18,783 bases of DNA from Syntrophomonadaceae bacterium. GTDB lineage: Bacteria; Bacillota_D; Dethiobacteria; DTU022. Position numbers and translations under genes: made by a program. This document shows positions 7,378 to 15,312 of the stretch, piece by piece. Numbering within the stretch: the first letter of the stretch is position 1; each line of letters starts with the position of its first letter. The stretch lies in contig PUNU01000025.1 in the NCBI GenBank assembly GCA_003551865.1, positions 1 to 18,783 on the forward strand. The letters are read 5' to 3'. The notes below the pieces were generated by a model. That model had not been told where the DNA came from and did not search any database. It was given only the letters and a program-made list of their open reading frames with translations.

Positions 7378-8256
7378 TTAACTCACTCTTTCAGCTGATT
7401 CTACGGTGTTATAAAGAAGCATAGTAACCGTCATCGGCCCGACGCCGCCCGGTACAGGTGTTATGTAAGAAGCTTTTTCAGCTACCGGATCAAAGTCTAC
7501 GTCTCCCACCAGGCGGAAACCTTTCTTTTTGCTGGGATCTTCGATCCTGTTAACGCCGACATCGATTACGACAGTGCCTTCGCTTACCATATCAGCAGTG
7601 ATAGCCTGTGGTTTGCCCATAGCTGCAACCAAAATATCAGCCTGTTTGGTAAAATAAGAAATGTCCTTGGCTCCTGTATGAACTACTGTAACCACGGCGT
7701 TGGCAGCCTTTGCTTTCTGCACCAGCATTGCTGCCAGGGGTTTCCCTACAATGTTGCTCCTGCCGCAAATAACTACATGCTTACCCGCAGGATCATTACC
7801 GGAACGCATGAGCATCTGCTGCACACCATAGGCTGTACAGGGCAGCGGGCAGGGCTCTCCCCTTAAAAGCAGGCCCTGGTTAACGGGATGAAACCCGTCA
7901 ACATCTTTTTCAGGAACAATGCGGTTAACAACTTTTTCCTCATCGATATGGTCGGGCAGGGGAAGCTGTACCAGTATCCCGCTAAACTTGTCATCATTAT
8001 TCATTTTGTCAATTTGCTGAAGCAGTTCTTCTTCCGAAGTATCCGCCGCTAAACGGATGGTATCTTCGTAAATTCCGATTTCCTCGCATCCCTTGGCTTT
8101 GCTGGTAACATAAGACACTGAAGCAGGGTCCTCTCCTACCAGGATAACACCCAGCCCGGGATGTATACCTTTTCCTTTTAATTCTTCCACCTTGCTCTTC
8201 AATTCCGCCCTGATTTCCGCCGCAATTTCCTTGCCAGAGATAATTTCCGCAGACAC
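7378..8256 (-). CDS. folD: Bifunctional methylenetetrahydrofolate dehydrogenase / methenyltetrahydrofolate cyclohydrolase FolD
   Basis: Interconverts 5,10-methylene-, 5,10-methenyl- and 10-formyl-tetrahydrofolate using NADP, supplying one-carbon units for purine and formyl-methionine synthesis; in acetogenic and syntrophic anaerobes it also serves the Wood-Ljungdahl methyl branch. The 292 residues contain the catalytic Y49-xxx-K53, QLPLP at 97-101, DVDGFHP at 118-124, PCTAYG, the nucleotide-binding CGRSNIVGKP and the C-terminal PVPGGVGPMT. I chose the GTG at 8256: AGGAGG lies 8 bases ahead and the protein begins MSAEIISGK, as usual in the family. A TTG at 8259 directly upstream has shorter spacing. 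A 360-base gap precedes it, so it probably has its own promoter. Confidence 0.96.
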   Translation of the reverse strand: MSAEIISGKEIAAEIRAELKSKVEELKGKGIHPGLGVILVGEDPASVSYVTSKAKGCEEIGIYEDTIRLAADTSEEELLQQIDKMNNDDKFSGILVQLPLPDHIDEEKVVNRIVPEKDVDGFHPVNQGLLLRGEPCPLPCTAYGVQQMLMRSGNDPAGKHVVICGRSNIVGKPLAAMLVQKAKAANAVVTVVHTGAKDISYFTKQADILVAAMGKPQAITADMVSEGTVVIDVGVNRIEDPSKKKGFRLVGDVDFDPVAEKASYITPVPGGVGPMTVTMLLYNTVESAERVS

Positions 8257-8616
8257 CAATCAAACCTCCTTGTATTTTTGTATTGTTTATATTGTAATTT
8301 TGCCTTTACAAATTTTCCTCAATTGTCCTGCTCCACTATAAAAAGCTTCATTTTATACGCCTTTATGCCGCCCGTATTCCGAGTATAAATTTCAAGCACA
8401 TAAAAATTTAGTTTTTCTATACTTGAATCAGGGGGTGTAGTTTTGTATTCTCTATACTGCAGGTTATTCCTGCCGCACAAGGGAAAAATGTTTCCACATT
8501 CCTTGATTCAACAACCAAAAGCACGGCTTTCCTGAAACTTTACGTGAAATTTTTAACCAAGCTTTCCAGGAAGCTTGAAACTGCAGTGGAGTTCTGGCTG
8601 CTACAACTGAACTGCT
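8257..8616. other. AT-rich, structure-prone region upstream of folD
   Basis: A 360-base gap without a gene. An 8-base inverted repeat, TTGAATCA (8423-8430) and TGATTCAA (8504-8511), encloses three small perfect hairpins. These are GTAT/ATAC (8445-8457), GCAGG/CCTGC (8459-8473) and AATGT/ACATT (8487-8500). Outside it lie a 7-pair hairpin, CAAGCTT/AAGCTTG (8558-8577), just after the preceding gene, and an AT-only 7-pair hairpin, TATAAAA/TTTTATA (8337-8357). None has a proper T run. The folD promoter is not obvious; TATAGA and TATACT hexamers occur without convincing -35 partners. The tetrahydrofolate riboswitch consensus was not recognised. Confidence 0.5.
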
Positions 8617-9228
8617 TTAAAAAATGAATGGATTGGACCCAATTTCAGTTCGAATCGTTGAAACAGAACCATGCCCCGGATATACCAGGGTATCCGGGGG
8701 CAGCGTTACAAGCCGCTCATTTATGCTTTTTATCAGCTCATCATACGATCCGCCGGGCAGATCTGTTCGACCAATTGAGCCGGCAAACAAGGTGTCACCG
8801 CAAAATAGTACATCCTCGCCATTGAGGGAAATCCCCCCGGGGGTGTGGCCGGGAGTTTCCAGCACTGTCAGCGTAAAATTGCCAATGTCAATTCTATCCC
8901 CTTCGGAAAGCAGTTGATCCGGGGCAGGCTGTTTCCAGGTCAAGAGTTTAAGGCCAAATCCCGGGTTTTTATATGTCCCCAGATCTTTTTCACTGATCAT
9001 CAAGGGCGCTTTTGTTTTGTCTTTTAAGTAGCCGTTGGCACCGACATGATCAATATGTCCATGAGTATTGATAATTGCTTTTATTTTCAATGACAGGCTG
9101 TTTATCCTGGCGAAGATTTTCTTGCCCTCCGCCCCGGGGTCAATTACTGCCGCCTCTTTTGTATCCCGGCAAATGGCAAAATAGCAGTTGGTCGCAAACA
9201 TGCCGACGATCATTTTTTCTACTTTCAA
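8617..9228 (-). CDS. Metallo-beta-lactamase-fold hydrolase (glyoxalase II-like)
   Basis: Cytoplasmic zinc-dependent hydrolase of the MBL-fold family that includes hydroxyacylglutathione hydrolases and B. subtilis YqgX. The 203 residues carry the metal-binding signature THGHIDH (H56, H58, D60, H61), H128 in PGHTPGG, D145 in GDTLF and H186 in YPGHG. The GSIGRTD and TIRTEIGSNPF segments are typical of the glyoxalase II-like branch. The start is a TTG with GAGGAAG 7 bases ahead, lying within the end of the upstream metalloenzyme gene; the two genes are separated by only three bases. The substrate is unknown, as glutathione is not expected in most Clostridia. It is not the WalJ/YycJ type that usually sits in the wal operon. 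Confidence 0.88.
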   Translation of the reverse strand: MKVEKMIVGMFATNCYFAICRDTKEAAVIDPGAEGKKIFARINSLSLKIKAIINTHGHIDHVGANGYLKDKTKAPLMISEKDLGTYKNPGFGLKLLTWKQPAPDQLLSEGDRIDIGNFTLTVLETPGHTPGGISLNGEDVLFCGDTLFAGSIGRTDLPGGSYDELIKSINERLVTLPPDTLVYPGHGSVSTIRTEIGSNPFIF

Positions 9229-9231
9229 AAA

Positions 9232-10188
9232 TTAACTTCCTCTCTGTTTTTTTAGAGAGTGCTCCTTGTTATTGCCCCATTGAAGTGTTTCTCGAACCGC
9301 AGGCAGAAGGTCTGTTAAATCGCTCAGCCGGGGTTTTAAATCATGACGCAACAAAGGATCTCCAATCAACAGGGCAGGAACCCTGTTCAAAGTATGATCT
9401 TTACAGGCAAGGTCTTCTAAGTTGCCGTGGTCACTGGTAATAATTATTAGCTCTTCTTCCGGGTCAACCAATTCATAGAGGGTCCCAATAAACCGGTCAA
9501 GGTCATTTATCACCCGGCATGCTTCGGAATGATCGCCGAGGTGTCCGGCCAGATCGCTTAAAAAGTATTCAAACAGGGTAAAATGGTAGAACCTGCTTAT
9601 ATTAAGAAGCCGATCCGCCCCCTCTTCAGGAGTGATAAGCGGCGCATCATAACCCATTCTCTGCAATATATTATTGGTTATATCCATGTATAGAGCCCTG
9701 CCCGCCCGGAGATCATCCAACCCGTGAAAATGCAAGCCGCCATAATAGGTGATCAGGGTCGAACACGAATAGCGGTTGCCGGGCAATCCTCTGCGGAGCA
9801 GTTCAAAGAAGGGAGGACGGTATGCATTGGCAAACGAAACCCGGAACCCCGCATTTTTTAGCTGCTTAAACCACCCTCTTGAAGCAAGCAGTTTTCTAAG
9901 CGCCTCATTTGGAAAACCGTTTAGGTGGCCTCCCAAAAAAGCCGAGGCGTTAACACCGGTAAATATTGAAGCCTGACCGGTTGCACTTTGCGGAAGCCCG
10001 GGCACGCCCATAACCGCATCCAGCCCCAGCATGGTAGCAAGGGGCCCGTTGTGGTTAACGGCATCGGCGGTAAGGCGGCGTCCTCCGAGAACCCTGGATA
10101 TTCCGGGCGTATCAATGCTTACGAATGGGTTATCAGAATCGCCTTTTCCCAAACCAATCCCGTCGATAAATATAAACAACGAACGCAA
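9232..10188 (-). CDS. Alkaline-phosphatase-superfamily metalloenzyme, phosphoglycerate mutase-like
   Basis: Protein of the Metalloenzyme family (PF01676), related to cofactor-independent phosphoglycerate mutase and phosphopentomutase but, at 318 residues, much shorter than the roughly 510-residue mutase. The two-metal site looks complete: D9 (FIDGIG), a nucleophile candidate T70 (PQSATGQ), D253 and H254 (TSDHGN), D212 and H216 (DLAGH) and H265 (DHTLN). The phosphosugar-handling insert of true iPGM is not evident. The TTG start has GGAGG 7 bases upstream. It follows the htrA-like gene after 32 bases and is directly coupled to the MBL hydrolase gene. A phosphotransfer or phosphatase activity is probable; the substrate is unknown. 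Confidence 0.82.
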   Translation of the reverse strand: MRSLFIFIDGIGLGKGDSDNPFVSIDTPGISRVLGGRRLTADAVNHNGPLATMLGLDAVMGVPGLPQSATGQASIFTGVNASAFLGGHLNGFPNEALRKLLASRGWFKQLKNAGFRVSFANAYRPPFFELLRRGLPGNRYSCSTLITYYGGLHFHGLDDLRAGRALYMDITNNILQRMGYDAPLITPEEGADRLLNISRFYHFTLFEYFLSDLAGHLGDHSEACRVINDLDRFIGTLYELVDPEEELIIITSDHGNLEDLACKDHTLNRVPALLIGDPLLRHDLKPRLSDLTDLLPAVRETLQWGNNKEHSLKKQRGS

Positions 10189-10220
10189 GACCAGGCCTCC
10201 GCATAAATAATTTTCTTCGG

Positions 10221-11411
10221 CTAATCAAATTCCCAGAACTCCTCAAGCTCCTCTTCAAGCTCTTCTTCTTCAAACAAAGGCAGTTCTTCAGGGCGTTCTC
10301 CAAGGGTGAGGTCGGTCTCGTTTTGTTCGCCGTTCCGGTAAAAGGTAATGTTTACCGTGTCGCCCGGATAGTAGACAAGCAGTTTGTCAAACAGCTTGGC
10401 CAGGTAATCAATATCCTGGTCATCTATAGCCACAATTATATCACCGTCAAGCAGGCCCGCTTCATCGGCGGGGCTGTCGGGAACAACCTGGACAAGCCTG
10501 ACCCCCTGGACAGGAGGCTCCTCCTCGTAATCCAGCCAATCCTCGATCACAACACCCATGTGTGGGCGAAGAACTTTGCCGTGCTCGACAAAATCGCCTA
10601 TTACCCTGTTAACCGTATCGCTGGGGATTGAGAGGCCGATACCCTCTACACCGGGCAACGCAATTTTGGCTGTATTAATACCAACCACTTCCCCCTGCAT
10701 ATTTAACAGCGGTCCACCGCTGTTGCCCGGGTTGACAACGGCATCGGTTTGAATAAATGTATAAGCATATTCAGTTCCCGGAATCATCACCTGCCGCTCA
10801 ACCGCACTGATAATTCCGGCGGTAACTGTCTGTTGAAGCCCCAGCGGATTGCCGATGGCCATTACCGTTTCTCCGGGCCTGACAACACCCGAATCACCCA
10901 GGCTGGCATAGGCAAGATCTGTTTCTTCAATCTTCAGCAGGGCCAGGTCTGTCAGCAGATCTGAACCGACCACCTCGGCCTCGTAGCGGCCTTTGTCCGG
11001 AATAACAACTGCAACTTCTTCCGCCCGCTCGATAACATGCTGATTGGTTACTATATAGCCGTCGGCAGAAACTATCACTCCGGAACCGGCTTCCATTTCC
11101 TCCAACTGACGCTCACCAAAGAAGGGAATTTCGTGGAGGCTTGTCACCCCGACAACGGCCGGCATAATCTGTTCCACCAGATCGGCCATCTCCTCGTCGG
11201 GGACCGGTGTGGGAACCGGCGTCTCTTCAATGTCATTGACTTCTTCTTCTACCGGGGGCTTTTCCGCCACCGGAAAAACATAAAATGCAAACATTCCGTA
11301 GACCAGTGCAGCTCCCAGCAAAATACCCAAAATACCAAGTGCAAGGTACCCCAAGTAAGACCAGAAACCCTTTCTATGTGAACTTGAATAGTAGTCGTGC
11401 TGTCGATCCAT
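10221..11411 (-). CDS. htrA: HtrA-like membrane-anchored serine protease with PDZ domain
   Basis: Envelope quality-control protease that degrades misfolded exported proteins. The 396 residues show a short cytoplasmic tail, one membrane segment (about 17-46), a proline- and glutamate-rich linker (50-73), and a trypsin-like domain with catalytic H125 (TNQHV), D155 (DLALL) and S231 (GNSGGP). A PDZ domain follows (about 285-372). The C-terminus (375-396) is strikingly acidic, with about a dozen glutamates ending in FWEFD. GGAGG lies 8 bases before the ATG; a nearer ATG starts only a 13-codon frame. It sits downstream of murA across a 295-base gap, whereas B. subtilis has htrC (yycK) at the end of its wal operon, so the association is conserved in kind. 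Confidence 0.93.
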   Translation of the reverse strand: MDRQHDYYSSSHRKGFWSYLGYLALGILGILLGAALVYGMFAFYVFPVAEKPPVEEEVNDIEETPVPTPVPDEEMADLVEQIMPAVVGVTSLHEIPFFGERQLEEMEAGSGVIVSADGYIVTNQHVIERAEEVAVVIPDKGRYEAEVVGSDLLTDLALLKIEETDLAYASLGDSGVVRPGETVMAIGNPLGLQQTVTAGIISAVERQVMIPGTEYAYTFIQTDAVVNPGNSGGPLLNMQGEVVGINTAKIALPGVEGIGLSIPSDTVNRVIGDFVEHGKVLRPHMGVVIEDWLDYEEEPPVQGVRLVQVVPDSPADEAGLLDGDIIVAIDDQDIDYLAKLFDKLLVYYPGDTVNITFYRNGEQNETDLTLGERPEELPLFEEEELEEELEEFWEFD

Positions 11412-11706
11412 TCATAATACCTCCTTGTCACCTCAGTCTAACTTAAAATATATAAACGGTAAAGAGGGGATGCCGGACAGGAGATAGCCCCGCCTTTGAG
11501 TGCCAACAAAAACCGGGTCAATTTTCATCTCTGAAGAGGGAACAAAGCCTGCTTTACCTTACCGGTGAAAGTTAATCTGACAGGGGGGGTTATTTCTTTC
11601 GTCCCTGGCCATTACTTTAATTTTCGCTTTCGTATCCCAGGGGTAGAAGTGTTTTTGCACATAGTTAGCAGAAAACACCTTTACTATTAATTTGTTGGTC
11701 AGTCCG
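11412..11706. other. Intergenic region between murA and the htrA-like gene
   Basis: A 295-base gap read on the minus strand. A possible htrA promoter is TTTACC (11463-11458), 17 bases, TAGACT (11440-11435), four of six matches in each hexamer, leaving a very short leader. A GGGG...CCCC pair lies upstream of it, and no terminator with a T run follows murA. An open frame on the minus strand (11559-11744, 61 codons from an ATG inside murA) has no good ribosome-binding site and is not called as a gene. Confidence 0.4.
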
Positions 11707-12996
11707 CTATTCGATCCGGCCGGGAATTTGACTGTGCCCTTCATCGCTAAACCGCCGGATTGAAGCACCCAACCGGATCAGCTTCTTCTCGAAATTATCG
11801 TAGCCGCGATCGATATGTTCCACCTCGCTCACCCGGCTTTCACCATTGGCCATCAGGGCGGCAATAATCAGTGCCGCACCCGACCGAAGATCGGGAGCTT
11901 TAACCGGAGCACCGGATAAAGCTGATCCACCTTCGACAAGGGCTGTTCGTCCTTCCACCTTGATCCTGGCACCCATTCTTTTCAACTCATCTACATGATT
12001 GTAGCGACCGTCGAACACATTCTCGGTTATTACACTCAACCCTTTGGCTGCCGTCAGCAAAACCATCCCCGGGGGCTGAAGGTCAGTGGGAAACCCTGGA
12101 TAAGGGAAAGTCTTAAGGTCCGAAGAAACAAGGTTTTCAACCCCCTGCACCCTGATCTTTTCAGGCTCAACTTCTACATTTGCTCCTATTTCTTTAAGCT
12201 TGGCCGTAATTGCTTCAAGGTGTTTGGGAATAACCTCCTCCACTGTCACATCACCGCCTGTGGCGGCCGCGGCAAGCATAAAAGTACCCGCTTCAATTCT
12301 ATCAGGGATAACCGGGTGCCTGACACCCGAAAACTTTTTGACCCCATCAATCCTGATCACATCAGTTCCCGCGCCTCTTATACGAGCTCCCATGGCATTT
12401 AAAAAGTTTGCCAGATCAACAATTTCAGGCTCTTTGGCTACGTTTTCCAGCACAGTCCTGCCTTCAGCAGAGGCAGCGGCGAGCATCAAATTAATCGTTG
12501 CCCCGATACTCACCACGTCCAGGTAGATATGTGCCCCGACCAGCTTTTCTGCTGAAAGATTGATCATGCCGTGTTCAATGTTGATATCGGCACCCAGTGC
12601 GGAAAAGCCTTTTAAGTGCTGATCAATCGGCCGTGGACCGAGATCACAGCCGCCGGGAATGGGGACCTCCGCCCGTCCAAAACGCGCCAGCAAACTGCCC
12701 ATGAAATAATACGAAGCCCGCATCTTCTTTACCAGGTCATAACAGGGAGCAACCTTGGACAGCCGGCCCGGAGTAAGATCGACAGCATTCCGACCGCGCC
12801 TGCGGATAGATACTCCCAGTTTTTCTAAAATTGTAATCATGGTTCGCACATCAGTTATATCAGGTAAATTTTCCAGGCAGACAGTATCGGCCGTCAATAC
12901 GGCGGCCGGCAGGATGGCCACGGCTGTATTTTTTGAACCGCTGATTTTTACTGTTCCTGAAAGTCTGGACTTGCCCTGGATTAAGAAATTTTCCAT
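11707..12996 (-). CDS. murA: UDP-N-acetylglucosamine 1-carboxyvinyltransferase MurA
   Basis: First committed step of peptidoglycan precursor synthesis: transfers enolpyruvate from PEP to UDP-GlcNAc in the cytoplasm. The 429 residues match the family. The substrate-binding SGSKNTA is at residues 19-25, the catalytic cysteine, target of fosfomycin, is C117 in PGGCDLGPRP, and the FPTDLQP and DLRSGAALI segments follow. Because the cysteine is retained, fosfomycin sensitivity would be expected. GAGG lies 5 bases before the ATG. It follows yycI by 70 bases, placing a wall-synthesis enzyme at the end of the wal gene cluster. Many Bacillota carry two MurA paralogues; whether this is the major one cannot be told here. 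Confidence 0.96.
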   Translation of the reverse strand: MENFLIQGKSRLSGTVKISGSKNTAVAILPAAVLTADTVCLENLPDITDVRTMITILEKLGVSIRRRGRNAVDLTPGRLSKVAPCYDLVKKMRASYYFMGSLLARFGRAEVPIPGGCDLGPRPIDQHLKGFSALGADINIEHGMINLSAEKLVGAHIYLDVVSIGATINLMLAAASAEGRTVLENVAKEPEIVDLANFLNAMGARIRGAGTDVIRIDGVKKFSGVRHPVIPDRIEAGTFMLAAAATGGDVTVEEVIPKHLEAITAKLKEIGANVEVEPEKIRVQGVENLVSSDLKTFPYPGFPTDLQPPGMVLLTAAKGLSVITENVFDGRYNHVDELKRMGARIKVEGRTALVEGGSALSGAPVKAPDLRSGAALIIAALMANGESRVSEVEHIDRGYDNFEKKLIRLGASIRRFSDEGHSQIPGRIE

Positions 12997-13032
12997 GATT
13001 TCCTCGATTTCCTCCGCATTGGGTATGTTTTT

Positions 13033-13056
13033 AGTATAACTGCCTGCAGCGGCAGT
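13033..13056 (-). promoter_or_regulatory. Hairpin and -10-like element between yycI and murA
   Basis: In the 70-base gap ACTGCC and GGCAGT (13039-13056) form a 6-pair hairpin. It is followed at once on the minus strand by TATACT (13038-13033), a good -10 hexamer. The region 17 bases upstream reads CTGTTA, a poor -35. It could be an internal promoter for murA or a minor processing structure; there is no T run for termination. Confidence 0.3.
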
Positions 13057-13066
13057 AACAGGATGA

Positions 13067-13963
13067 TTACTGGCCGGAAAGCTGTTCCGGAATTATATTT
13101 TTCTGTTCCATGTTGCCGGTAAAAGCGTTGATATAGTAGCTCTGCCCGTCATCCAGCACTATACGCCAAACAGGAGGAATTTCCCACTTTTCGGCATCAT
13201 ATTCCCCGCTATAATAACCTATTTCAATATGCTTGATCACTCGCTCTTCGGTACCGGGTCCCAACGCATTAACCAGGCTGGCCAGTGCCTCCGCTGCGGA
13301 AATAACTTGCATATCTCTTAACTGAGAACGATCGGCAGGCTGCAGCCAATAAAGCTCCACGGCCTTTAGTAGGTCGGCTTCGACCACAACCCTTAACCTG
13401 CTTGAAAATATAGCCGTATCATCAACCACCTGGTAGTAATTAAGAACTTTTTTATTGTCCGCTAAGTATTCAATATAGTCAAACTTGATCCCTTCCGGCA
13501 ACAATGCCTTACCTTCTAAAAATTCTTTCACCAGGTCTCTTAGCTCACTTTCCTCGAGATTTTCCCACTCTTCAGCCAGTAAAGTGCCGGGCGACTCATA
13601 AACAAGCTGCAGCAAGCCGCTGTCGTGAATCATGGCCGTTTTATCTTCAAGGCGATATATAGTGGTATCGTCAGCACCGTCAATTTGAGCCTCTTCCTCG
13701 ATAAACATTTGCAGGAGCCGCCTGCGTAGATGCCGATCCGGAGAAACAGTAAGGAAATCACCGGTATGAACCGAACGATCAATAGAAGTCTCCAGAATAT
13801 AGTTGTTGTCTTTAAGCAAGTCTTCTGTTGACTGCAAGTCGTCCGCAGTAACGGCTACTCCTGACATTTTTCCAATATCAGGCCAAAAAAGGTGGTAGGC
13901 CAGGAAAAGGTTTAACCCGGCAAATGCTATGATTAAGACCATTTTAGCCCGGGCCAGGTTCAT
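13067..13963 (-). CDS. yycI: WalK-regulating membrane protein YycI
   Basis: Bitopic membrane protein that, together with YycH, contacts the sensor kinase WalK through its membrane helix and modulates its activity (shown in B. subtilis). The 298 residues begin with a single membrane segment (about 8-28, with the family-like LIIAFAGLNLFLAYHLF) followed by a large extracytoplasmic domain containing YycI-type repeats. The final part includes WRIVLDDGQSYYINAFTG, like the YycI domain and related peptidase propeptide folds. B. subtilis YycI is 280 residues. The ATG overlaps the yycH stop in an ATGA, so translation is coupled. Confidence 0.85.
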   Translation of the reverse strand: MNLARAKMVLIIAFAGLNLFLAYHLFWPDIGKMSGVAVTADDLQSTEDLLKDNNYILETSIDRSVHTGDFLTVSPDRHLRRRLLQMFIEEEAQIDGADDTTIYRLEDKTAMIHDSGLLQLVYESPGTLLAEEWENLEESELRDLVKEFLEGKALLPEGIKFDYIEYLADNKKVLNYYQVVDDTAIFSSRLRVVVEADLLKAVELYWLQPADRSQLRDMQVISAAEALASLVNALGPGTEERVIKHIEIGYYSGEYDAEKWEIPPVWRIVLDDGQSYYINAFTGNMEQKNIIPEQLSGQ

Positions 13964-15312
13964 AATATATCCCCCTCATCAAGCAGGTCCAGTTCATCAG
14001 CTGACAAAAAAACATCTGTCCCGTTGATTTGGAAATACCAGACCGGTTGACCCCTGGTAAACGTAGCTGTATCGATAACGGCATAACCCAACTCCATGGC
14101 TTCCAGCCTGATTTTAACTCTCATATCCGGCATCATTTGGTTTTCGTAATGTCTTATTGCAGCTTTTAGAGCTTCGCTCCATTCTGCAGCCTCAACAGTT
14201 TTAACTTCTTCATCTTCCTCGACATAGCCGCCAACAAAGAACAAGGCCCGCGAAAAATTAATTAAACCGTGGTCATTAAAGAGGCCCTTTGTCGGCTTCT
14301 CCGTATAAAGAGGCCGTCCCTGGTAATACATCTGCAATTTAAATGTGTAATATGGAGCTTCGTCCCTGCCGAAAAGGGTCACTTCTTCCAGCCGCAGGTC
14401 CTGGGGCCAACCTCCATGATAACTGATCAGATTACTGCAGTTTAACAACGCTTCAGGATAGTTCATGGTAGTTTCCCCATCCTCCAGCTGGGGATTTGAA
14501 TATTCGAGGCCTTCGCTTGTTAAGCGCAGGCCTTTCTCCCCGTCTGTATAGATCAGCCCCCCGTTTCTTTCTTCTATAACCCTGGCCAGGTTGTAATCAA
14601 CAAAAAAGGTTTTAATAAGCTTTTCCCGGTCAAGCTCTTCCGGTTTTAATAAAAGCTCACTGAGAAATACTTGCTCCTTTGGAACAAATATGTGATTCCT
14701 TATATCCAATTCTCGTTCCAGGACCTCGCCTGCTGTTTCTACGTCCAACTTTATGTGTTCAACAGCCTCCTGCGCAGAAATATTAGAAATAAGTTCAGAA
14801 AACAGCCCGGCTTTTTCCTCAGGCAGGGTCAAACTTTTCCTGACATCGTCACCGGCTTTCTCCAAAACAAGCCACTGGGAATCTTCCAGGCTGTAAAATT
14901 TTATCTTTTCAACCCTGAAATAAGTTGTGCCCGGAAGCCAGGGCATTTCGTCGCCAACCGGCAGAGGCGGTTTAAACCGGAAAGTCAGGGAGTTTTGTGC
15001 CTCCTCGTCAAGCGGTTCAGCATCTTGTAAAGCTGCATCATGAATTCCCTGCAGCCGGAGGTTTAGCTCATGCCACAGACTTTCATATTCCGGTTCGCCT
15101 TTGTAAAAAACAAAGCAGGCTCCGTCGATTTCGGCAACCACCTGAGATGGAACAATCACATCTTCCAGGGGGCGGGGTGTTTCTGTAACAATTTGTTCGT
15201 AAGTATCTTCAACTGTTAGCTCGGTTGGTTTTTGCGCATACCACAGCTGGTAGGTCAGAAAAAGGCTAAGCCCGATAAAAACTATAAGAATTACAGTTTT
15301 AAACCGTTCCAT
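13960..15312 (-). CDS. yycH: WalK-regulating membrane protein YycH
   Basis: Partner of YycI in controlling WalK; in B. subtilis the pair holds the kinase in check. At 450 residues it is close to B. subtilis YycH (455). It has one N-terminal membrane helix (about 7-25, VILIVFIGLSLFLTYQLW) and a long, acidic extracytoplasmic region without recognisable catalytic motifs. Sequence in this family diverges strongly, so the call rests on size, topology and position between walK and yycI. The start overlaps the 3' end of walK by 14 bases, with AAGGCGG upstream within walK. Confidence 0.86.
   Translation of the reverse strand: MERFKTVILIVFIGLSLFLTYQLWYAQKPTELTVEDTYEQIVTETPRPLEDVIVPSQVVAEIDGACFVFYKGEPEYESLWHELNLRLQGIHDAALQDAEPLDEEAQNSLTFRFKPPLPVGDEMPWLPGTTYFRVEKIKFYSLEDSQWLVLEKAGDDVRKSLTLPEEKAGLFSELISNISAQEAVEHIKLDVETAGEVLERELDIRNHIFVPKEQVFLSELLLKPEELDREKLIKTFFVDYNLARVIEERNGGLIYTDGEKGLRLTSEGLEYSNPQLEDGETTMNYPEALLNCSNLISYHGGWPQDLRLEEVTLFGRDEAPYYTFKLQMYYQGRPLYTEKPTKGLFNDHGLINFSRALFFVGGYVEEDEEVKTVEAAEWSEALKAAIRHYENQMMPDMRVKIRLEAMELGYAVIDTATFTRGQPVWYFQINGTDVFLSADELDLLDEGDIL

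Noticed and set aside
8558..8577. Hairpin CAAGCTT/AAGCTTG as terminator of the MBL gene
   Set aside because: The stem is perfect, but it is followed by GTTAAAAATTT on the minus strand and not by a T run.
8646..8657. GTTCGAATC-like motif suggesting a tRNA T-loop
   Set aside because: It lies inside the MBL hydrolase coding region and no cloverleaf can be built around it.
11559..11744. 61-codon minus-strand frame from inside murA into the gap
   Set aside because: The first third is an alternative frame of murA, there is no good ribosome-binding site, and no family is recognised.
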